DNA of 7,055 bases. Source: Endomicrobiia bacterium. Lineage in GTDB: Bacteria; Elusimicrobiota; Endomicrobiia; Endomicrobiales; Endomicrobiaceae. The position numbers were made by a program, and so were the translations under genes. Positions 1 through 5,600 of the stretch are shown in pieces (the stretch's first letter is position 1; every line of letters begins with the position of its first letter). The stretch covers positions 1 to 7,055 of the forward strand of contig WQUP01000041.1 in NCBI GenBank assembly GCA_009782015.1, written 5' to 3'. Below the pieces are notes generated by a model that ran no database searches, was not told the DNA's origin, and worked only from the letters and a program-made list of their open reading frames with translations.

Positions 1-434
1 CCTTCGATCTCAAGAAGCGTTCTGGACTCGTAATCGCCCCTTGAAATGCGCATGTAATAAATGCCTTTGATGTCGTCTATATCCTGCACCATTCTGAAGA
101 CTACGTTTTTGCCCTCGTCGTATGTGCTGACAACCATATATTTTATGCCTGCGTCCGTGCTTAAAGCCGCTCTCGTTATCGCAATCACGGCCGTGTTCAT
201 CTTCTTTATAGCCGCGGACGCTTTTGCCTGGTCCTGCGAAGTAAGACCGGGAAGCTCCATGTCAAGATAAAGGGTTTTGCCGACCATAGTCGCTTTAGAG
301 TCTTCGCCGGCTTCCTTCTTGACCATCTGTTCAAGATCTTTGGTAAGCTCCTCTTTGGGATACGACGCGCCGCCGCAGCCGGACAGCCAGCCGGCAAAAG
401 CACATATCAAAAAAATAAACGGTAAAGTTCTCAC
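1..434 (-). CDS. Putative lipoprotein, N-terminal part only (runs off the left edge)
   Basis: An open frame starts at GTG 434-432 and stays open for 144 codons to the left edge, so the C-terminus is missing. Its first 20 residues (MRTLPFIFLICAFAGWLSGC) form a lipoprotein signal peptide: Arg at position 2, a hydrophobic core, then the lipobox L17-S18-G19-C20. C20 would be the lipidated residue. The next residues are Gly-Gly-Ala-Ser with no Asp at +2, which in Gram-negative sorting rules favours the outer membrane. The mature part is soluble and charged, with no further membrane helix and with predicted alternating strands and helices (around 53-60, 64-92 and 97-135). I recognise no family. GTG is the only usable start, because an in-frame TAG lies seven codons upstream and no in-frame ATG or TTG falls between them. 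The ribosome binding site is weak (AAGAGA about 6 bases before GTG). It lies 159 bp downstream of the ftsH-like gene in the same direction. Confidence 0.82.
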   Translation of the reverse strand, partial: MRTLPFIFLICAFAGWLSGCGGASYPKEELTKDLEQMVKKEAGEDSKATMVGKTLYLDMELPGLTSQDQAKASAAIKKMNTAVIAITRAALSTDAGIKYMVVSTYDEGKNVVFRMVQDIDDIKGIYYMRISRGDYESRTLLEIE

Positions 435-593
435 ATTAGATCTCTTTTCAAACTAAAATCCCTTCTACCCTTGCATGATGGTATTGGTCTCTTTTTAGGG
501 GTCTGTTGTTGTTCCCTCCACCCCCTGCGGGCGAGGGAACAGCAAAGGCAAAATCTATAAAAGGAGCTATTCCCTGCCGGCGACGGATAACGG
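435..593. other. Intergenic gap between ftsH-like gene and lipoprotein gene
   Basis: The gap holds the 511-540 hairpin and little else I can support. On the minus strand a TATAGA at about 554-559 resembles a -10 box but has no matching -35 box at the right distance. I therefore cannot say whether the lipoprotein gene has its own promoter or is reached by read-through from ftsH. I see no small gene here. Confidence 0.5.
511..540 (-). terminator. Strong hairpin after ftsH, candidate terminator or REP-like element
   Basis: An 8-bp perfect inverted repeat, GTTCCCTC (511-518) and GAGGGAAC (533-540), encloses a 14-base loop. The loop can extend the stem with an inner CCC/GGG pairing (523-525 with 529-531). 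On the minus strand it lies 53 bases past the ftsH stop and about 75 bases before the lipoprotein start, the expected place for a terminator. No run of U follows the stem on either strand, so it is not a classic intrinsic terminator. A GC-rich palindrome of this kind could also be one copy of a dispersed REP-type repeat. Confidence 0.4.
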
Positions 594-2264
594 CTACTCC
601 GAGCGTTCGGCGATCGAGTTGTCTCCGCCTTTGATTTCTTTTACGGCTGCATCCGGCTCGGCCGGTTTTTTCTTTCCGAGCGTTTCAAGAGTTTCTTCCA
701 AATCGTCGAAATCCATCTCTTTTTCTATTATGAGCCTTTTGGCCACGGCGTCAACCGCGTCCCAGTTGGCTTTTAAAAACTCTTCTATTTTTGCGTGGCA
801 CGAGTTCATTATGGCAATGGTTTCGTTGTTGAGCTTTTCTTTGAGGCTCTGCGAAAGCGCGGCCTCGGGAATGACCGAAAAATCTCCGATAAATCCGCTC
901 AGTCCCATACCCACCTTCCAGACCATCGCGTTTGCCAGATGCATGGCTTTTGCGAAATCCGACGAAACGCCGGTAGTCGTCGTGCCGTATTTTATTTTTT
1001 CGGCGACATAACCCGAAAGAGAAACCATGATGTCTGCAATAAGCTTTTCCCTGTTTTCGCTGTGCAGCTCTTCCCTTGGATTATGCGCCACAAGCCCGAG
1101 CGAACCCTGATGCGATTTTATGGTTATCTTAAAAACGTCGTCGGTGGGATGGAGCATGTAAAGCGCAACGGCATGGCCGGCCTCGTGGTAGGCGGTCTGT
1201 TCAAGCTCTCTCGGGGTCATGTCTAGGTGCGTTTCCATTCCCAAATCTATTCTGTCCATGGCCTCGGACATATCCTGCATGTCAACGGTATCTTTCTTTT
1301 TTCTCGTCGCGATAAGAGCCGCTTCTTTTATTATGTTCTCTATGTCTGCCGGCGACTTATAAACGGCTTTTCTGGCAAGCCTGTCTATTTTTAAGTCGGG
1401 CGAAACTTTGACTTTTTTGAGATAAAACTCAAAAAGCTGTTCCCTTTCCTTAAGATTTGGAAGCGTTATGGTAATCTTTCTGTCAAACCTTCCTGGCCTT
1501 AAAAGCGCTTTATCGAGAACCGTCTCGGCGGCATTTGTCGCGGCTATGACTATCACGTTGCTCTTTTTGTTTTCCAAACCGTCCATTTCCACAAGCAGCT
1601 GGTTTTGCGTGCTGTTGGTTTCTTCCCCTCCGCCGAACGCCGTAAACGTTCTTCCTCTTCCTATAACTTCGATTTCGTCTATAAACACTATGCAGGCGCC
1701 GTCGGTATAAGCGTAATCTCTGGCTCTTTTAAACAAACTTCTCACCCTGCCGGCTCCGACTCCTACGAATATCTCGACAAACTCGCTGCCCGCCATGGAT
1801 ATAAACGGCACTCCGCACTCCGTCGCAATAGCTTTTGCAAGAAGCGTCTTTCCACATCCGGGAGGCCCCATGAGAAGAATGCCTTTTATTATCTTTCCGC
1901 CGATCTTTTGCAGCTGTTTTCTGTCTTTTATAAGCTGCACCACTTCCATAGCTTCTTTCTTGGCGCCTTCAAGCCCTATGACTTCTTTAAAAGTAACTTT
2001 CTCTTCGTCAACTTTTATCTTATTCTTCTTCATCTGGCCGAAACCGCCCTTTGAAAACACAGTAACGTACATGACGACAAAGGCCGCTGCGCTTGCAAAA
2101 GCGAGAAGAAGCTGCACAGGCATCGTCGCAAGCGTCATAGTCCTGTAAAACGACTCAAGCTTGCTCATGCCATACACGGAAAGCACCAAGAGCACAACAA
2201 TGATAAACCCTATTATCACCCAAATCTTGTTGTCCTGATAAAACATCTTAAATTTACGAAACAT
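594..2264 (-). CDS. ftsH: FtsH-like membrane-bound AAA+ ATP-dependent zinc metalloprotease (M41)
   Basis: A complete 556-residue protein, ATG to TAG. FtsH proteases form membrane-anchored hexamers that use ATP to pull misfolded or regulatory proteins into a zinc protease chamber facing the cytoplasm. Two membrane helices are seen (about 14-32 and 47-70). The AAA+ module has Walker A GPPGCGKT (133-140), the pore-loop FVG motif (166-168), Walker B with D196/E197, and the second region of homology with R256 and R259. The peptidase has the zinc motif HEAGH (H360, E361, H364) and a third ligand D436 in a TTGVSSD segment. All catalytic residues are present, so it should be active. Oddities are a loop of only about 15 residues between the helices where E. 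coli FtsH has about 70, a one-residue insertion in the SRH (TNAAETVLD against TNRPDVLD), IDEIE for the usual IDEID, and SHQG where the family usually has PRG. The short loop explains much of the length deficit against the usual 610-650 residues. The tail after about 530 is charged and low in complexity. It has its own promoter and ribosome binding site. It could be a second, divergent FtsH paralogue of the organism rather than the housekeeping copy. Confidence 0.96.
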   Translation of the reverse strand: MFRKFKMFYQDNKIWVIIGFIIVVLLVLSVYGMSKLESFYRTMTLATMPVQLLLAFASAAAFVVMYVTVFSKGGFGQMKKNKIKVDEEKVTFKEVIGLEGAKKEAMEVVQLIKDRKQLQKIGGKIIKGILLMGPPGCGKTLLAKAIATECGVPFISMAGSEFVEIFVGVGAGRVRSLFKRARDYAYTDGACIVFIDEIEVIGRGRTFTAFGGGEETNSTQNQLLVEMDGLENKKSNVIVIAATNAAETVLDKALLRPGRFDRKITITLPNLKEREQLFEFYLKKVKVSPDLKIDRLARKAVYKSPADIENIIKEAALIATRKKKDTVDMQDMSEAMDRIDLGMETHLDMTPRELEQTAYHEAGHAVALYMLHPTDDVFKITIKSHQGSLGLVAHNPREELHSENREKLIADIMVSLSGYVAEKIKYGTTTTGVSSDFAKAMHLANAMVWKVGMGLSGFIGDFSVIPEAALSQSLKEKLNNETIAIMNSCHAKIEEFLKANWDAVDAVAKRLIIEKEMDFDDLEETLETLGKKKPAEPDAAVKEIKGGDNSIAERSE

Positions 2265-2268
2265 TTTG

Positions 2269-2275
2269 CACCTCT
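2269..2275 (-). promoter_or_regulatory. Shine-Dalgarno site of ftsH-like gene
   Basis: On the minus strand AGAGGTG ends 4 bases before the ATG. GAGGTG pairs perfectly with the 3' end of 16S rRNA (complement of the anti-SD CACCTC). This supports ATG 2264-2262 as the start. Confidence 0.85.
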
Positions 2276-2312
2276 TTTTATTACATGGCCTGACGGCCGT
2301 TTATTTGCGTAG

Positions 2313-2341
2313 ATTATAGCTTTTAGCGTATAACCTTTCAA
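2313..2341 (-). promoter_or_regulatory. Sigma70-type promoter of ftsH-like gene
   Basis: Read on the minus strand, a -35 box TTGAAA (2341-2336) is followed after exactly 17 bases by a perfect -10 box TATAAT (2318-2313). Transcription would begin near 2306, giving a leader of roughly 40 bases before the ATG at 2264. The stretch just upstream of the -35 box (about 2342-2410) is rich in A and T runs and could act as an UP element. The leader contains a short GGCC-GTCA-GGCC hairpin (2287-2298). The promoter indicates that ftsH can be transcribed independently of the large gene upstream. Confidence 0.8.
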
Positions 2342-2412
2342 GAAGATAGTTTAAATTTCACATTGATTTTTCAAAAGATTTTTAAGAAATTTTCGGAGAG
2401 TTAGTTGAAAAT

Positions 2413-2459
2413 CTTTAAGGTCCTTAAAGACCTTAAGGTCATTAAGGTCTTTAAAGCCC
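2413..2459. repeat. Five-unit 9-bp tandem repeat forming a 44-bp near-palindrome
   Basis: Five consecutive 9-bp units on the plus strand are TTAAGGTCC (2415), TTAAAGACC (2424), TTAAGGTCA (2433), TTAAGGTCT (2442) and TTAAAGCCC (2451). The same stretch, 2413-2456, is a near-perfect palindrome centred on GACCTTAAGGTC. Of 22 base pairs in the folded arm, 19 are Watson-Crick, with departures at three positions. It lies about 70 bp upstream of the ftsH -35 box. It may be a fast-evolving minisatellite, a hairpin in read-through RNA, or a binding site for a dimeric regulator. The sequence alone does not decide between these. Confidence 0.85.
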
Positions 2460-2493
2460 CTGCAAAAGATCAGGATTAACGGTTTTGCCGTCA

Positions 2494-2521
2494 ATTGAAC
2501 TTTGCACTTTGAACTTTGCCG
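2494..2521. repeat. Short heptad array (TTTGAAC / TTTGCAC type)
   Basis: Four 7-bp units in a row on the plus strand are ATTGAAC, TTTGCAC, TTTGAAC and the diverged TTTGCCG. Such A/T-rich heptads are simple-sequence elements that occur between genes in some bacteria. Read on the minus strand, the array directly follows GCGGCGTAAACGGCAA, a near-copy of the end of the large gene. Confidence 0.65.
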
Positions 2522-2539
2522 TTTACGCCGCAGTTGATT

Positions 2540-2562
2540 CCCCCGATTTGGACATTCGGGGG
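2540..2562 (-). terminator. Hairpin after the large gene, candidate terminator
   Basis: A perfect 7-bp inverted repeat, CCCCCGA (2540-2546) and TCGGGGG (2556-2562), encloses a 9-base loop. It lies 39 bases past the stop codon of the large gene in the direction of transcription. No U run follows on the minus strand (the next bases read AATCAACTG), so if it terminates transcription it is not by the textbook intrinsic mechanism. It sits between the two heptad arrays and may belong to the same repeat cluster. Confidence 0.4.
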
Positions 2563-2570
2563 CAGGCTCC

Positions 2571-2598
2571 ATTCGTAATTTGTAATTCGTAATTGCCG
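2571..2598. repeat. Short heptad array (ATTCGTA type)
   Basis: Three 7-bp units, ATTCGTA, ATTTGTA and ATTCGTA, are followed by a partial fourth, ATTGCCG. The array begins only a few bases past the stop codon of the large gene on the minus strand. It is a second short heptad array in the same gap, of different sequence from the one at 2494-2521. Confidence 0.7.
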
Positions 2599-2601
2599 TT
2601 T

Positions 2602-5600
2602 TTACGCCGCCGTAAACATGCTCTTTATCAAACTGCGCGACGCCACCGCGCTTTTGCGCGCTGCAAGCGCGCCTTGCGACTTTGCCATGCTTGCGGCTAT
2701 TATCAAGACGTTTCTTATTGCTTTGTTCATTTCGTCGTCGCTCAACGGTTTAAACACTATGCCATTGCTTGCCGTCAAAACGTTTATAAACTCCATGCCA
2801 AGCTCTTCTTTCAGCGCCTGCACGCTTTTGTCGGCGTCAGGCAGCATCAGAAACTCTTTTTTATGCGCCTGCAGAAACTCTTTAAATTTCACGGGGTCGG
2901 CAAGCTCTCTCTTGGAAACTATTATGAGCGACATCAGGAGCCCCATCGCGTCCCTGTCAGCGCGGCTGTTTCTGTTGTATGTTTCAAGATCCGTGCCGTA
3001 CGCTTCCATATAAACGCTCTCTGCCTGCGCCCTCAATATTCCCCTCATTACTCCAAGCGCCGTGTATATCTCCCTTGCTTTCTTTTTTTCGTCTCCTTCG
3101 TCAGCCCGCTTCAGAATCCCGTCTATATGCCTTCTCATCTCCGCGCTTAATCCGGCATGCTCTGCCGCTTCTCTTATTTTATCCGTTGACGGCTCTTCAT
3201 CGCCCGCCGCAAGCAAATCTATTAAAGCCGATATGTTCTTAGCCGACACGTCTATCCCGTCAAGTCTTGCTCTCATCACTCTGTCAAGACCCGTCTTTAT
3301 CTGCCCGAGCTTTGCTTCTTCCGTTGTCATCGACACCGTTACTCTGCCGGCTTCTTCCGTTATCGCCAATGCTCCGGTATTTCGGCCTATCGCTTCGCCA
3401 ACCTCGTCATCGTTGAATTTCACATAATTTCTTGCGCCCAATGCCGACTGTTCTGATACCTTCTTTAGCGTTTCCAGATTATTTTTCACTTTAGCGATAT
3501 ACAAATCCTTTGCCGCGCCTTCCATTAATTTGGAACTTTCACTGCCCTCGGCGCTAACTCCCGTAAAGCCCGCCGCAAACAGCGCCTCTATCGTCTTTTT
3601 AAATTCATCTGCGTCCAGCGCGGCATTTATTTCGGGAACTGCCCTCAATCCGTTTGCCGCGGCTTCAATCATCGCATTTGCAAGATCCGCGTCTATCTTT
3701 ACCTGCCCGTCTTCAATCCTTATCTTATCGCCGGCTTTCACTATCAAAACATTGTATCCTTCTTTTCTTTTCGTCTTAAACAAATTTTCCAAAAGCTTTC
3801 TGCCCATTTTCTCAATATCGGCCGTCGCTATGTTTTCGGGCTCGTCCGTCTTCAACAGGCTCTCCGCTCTCACTCCCCTGTTGAGAGAATCCGCGCTCTC
3901 GGGCCTGTCTATATCCGTTTGCTCCGTAATATATACTCCTCTTATCTTTTCGGCTTCCCACTCTCTTATCTTCAGCTTCTTATCGGCGCCGGCCATGTCG
4001 ATCATTCCTGAACCGTCAACGCCCATCTTCTTCTGCAGCTGCTGCCTGTCATTGTCCAAGTCCGACAGAAACTGCACCAACCCCGCTCTGAAAAGATCTT
4101 CCCCGCTTACCGCTCCCCGAGCTATCGCGCTTTCAACTTCCGCCGTGCGTTTAGTAAACACCTGTATCACCAAAGCGCCTTCCCGCGTCGTAAGATACTG
4201 CTCGTTTGCCGCATCTATCTCTTTTCCGTCTTCCCCTCTTACGCTAAACACCGCGTTCGTCGGCATCTTTACCGTATCGGCGGCATTAACGTCGCGGCTC
4301 GCCGCAGGGCGGTTCGCCCCGGGGCGGCTTGAAACCATCTCTACGACAAACGCAGGGTATCCCCTTTTCATCATCTCTTTTGCCTGCCTTAAAGCATAAC
4401 TTCCCTCTTTTGTCAGGCGGCCGTTTGTATCGTATATGCTCTTAACAGCAAAAAATCTCGCAGCCTTGCTCGAACCGCTCATGTCTATTTTTTTTCTTAT
4501 CATCGAACTCATCTTCACGTCCTTGTCCAAATATCCCGCCGCCATGAGCTCAGCCGTCAGTCCCGTGAGCACGCCTCTTGAATTTTTCATCACTTCGTTC
4601 AACAGCACGCTCCAAGGCATATACATTATATTGCGCTGCGTTATATCTATGCCGTATCTTCTGAGCAAAACTATTCTTTCGCGCACCCTGTCTATGCCGA
4701 GATTAAACAGGCCGCCCGGAATACGGCTGCCCGCTATCCCGTATTTCAAAAGTTCATTGCTTATAACCGCTTCCGAAATCTTCCTGTTTGCTTCATCCGC
4801 CGAGCCCTCTTCAACCGTTATCGTTACTCCGTTTAATGCCGGCTCGACGCCGGCTGCTCCGGGAATATCCGCCATAAGAACGTCTAACTTTTCTTTTGGC
4901 AGATCGTTAAAGTTTACCGTTATTTTTTTTGTTTTGACTTTCCCGGCTTTTTTATCCGTAGCCGGCTCCTGTTTTTGCTGCTGCGCGGCAGAATCGTCTT
5001 CAAGCATGATTTCAAGTTTTTTAGAACTGCCGTGCGGATTAATAATAACCCTGCCGTTAAATTCTTTCTGAAGCATTTCATGCGCTTTAACAATAACTGC
5101 GTCGGTAGCCGACGAATACGGCACTTCGAGTTTTCCTCTGTCCCGCAGTTTTTTTGAAGCTTCCTCAAAAATCGCCAGAGCTACATTGTCCGTAAACCGA
5201 CGGCGAAACTCATCCGTTACGGTTCCGTTAAACTGCGCGGCCGGATTTACAAACAGTTCCGCTCTGCGCTCATCGGCTATGTTTTGCAATTCCTCAAAGA
5301 TAAAAAAGTTGAAATCTTTTTCGTCGTCTATATTAAAATACCGCAGAAAGCCAGCCGTTCTAAAAGCGTTCATTTTTTCATTTTTTCCGGAATTTATGAT
5401 AAACATTTCTCTCGACCGCGGCATCGCGGCAACCGGAGCGTCAACGCCGGATTCGCCCATCTCGTCTCCGCTGAACACTATGTTTTGCAGGTTTGCGCCG
5501 CCTTTTATAGCCTCTCGTATGGGCGTTGTTTTATTTACGCCGCTGACAATTACGTCTATGGAGCCGCTTCCGCCGACTTGTACGCAATAAAGTTTCCCGC

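Larger units (their letters stand above)
2265..2601. other. Repeat-rich intergenic region upstream of ftsH-like gene
   Basis: This 337-bp gap carries, in the direction of transcription, a heptad array, a 7-bp-stem hairpin, a second heptad array, a weak ACGG/CCGT hairpin (2479-2491), the 9-bp repeat palindrome, an A/T-rich tract, the sigma70 promoter, and the ftsH leader. An open frame of 73 codons (2572-2351, minus) crosses it, but it is built from the repeats and has no ribosome binding site, so I do not call a gene. Confidence 0.7.

Noticed and set aside
206..403. A 65-codon minus-strand frame (Arg/Lys/Pro-rich) inside the lipoprotein gene
   Set aside because: It is an out-of-frame reading of the same strand as the lipoprotein, which has a clear signal peptide and lipobox and a more natural amino-acid composition.
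619..2148. Several plus-strand frames opposite ftsH
   Set aside because: They are antisense to a gene with every FtsH catalytic motif intact, and none shows a recognisable protein.
2278..2286. ATG-TAA-TAA start-stop element in the ftsH leader as a regulatory upstream ORF
   Set aside because: It is only a start codon followed by stops, with no ribosome binding site of its own. Chance occurrence in an A/T-rich leader is the simpler explanation.
2351..2572. A 73-codon minus-strand frame in the gap upstream of ftsH
   Set aside because: Its ATG has no ribosome binding site. Its FKDLNDL-type segment is simply the translated 9-bp repeat, and it runs into the ftsH promoter region.
2413..2598. A CRISPR array in the repeat-rich gap
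   Set aside because: The repeats are 7 or 9 bp and directly abutting, with no spacers of constant length and no cas genes nearby.
3530..5071. Long plus-strand open frames opposite the giant gene (about 289 and 211 codons)
   Set aside because: They lie entirely antisense to a continuous frame of more than 1480 codons. Their products are Ser/Leu/Ala/Ile-rich low-information sequences typical of the reverse complement of a Lys/Glu/Ala-rich gene, and no good ribosome binding sites were noticed.
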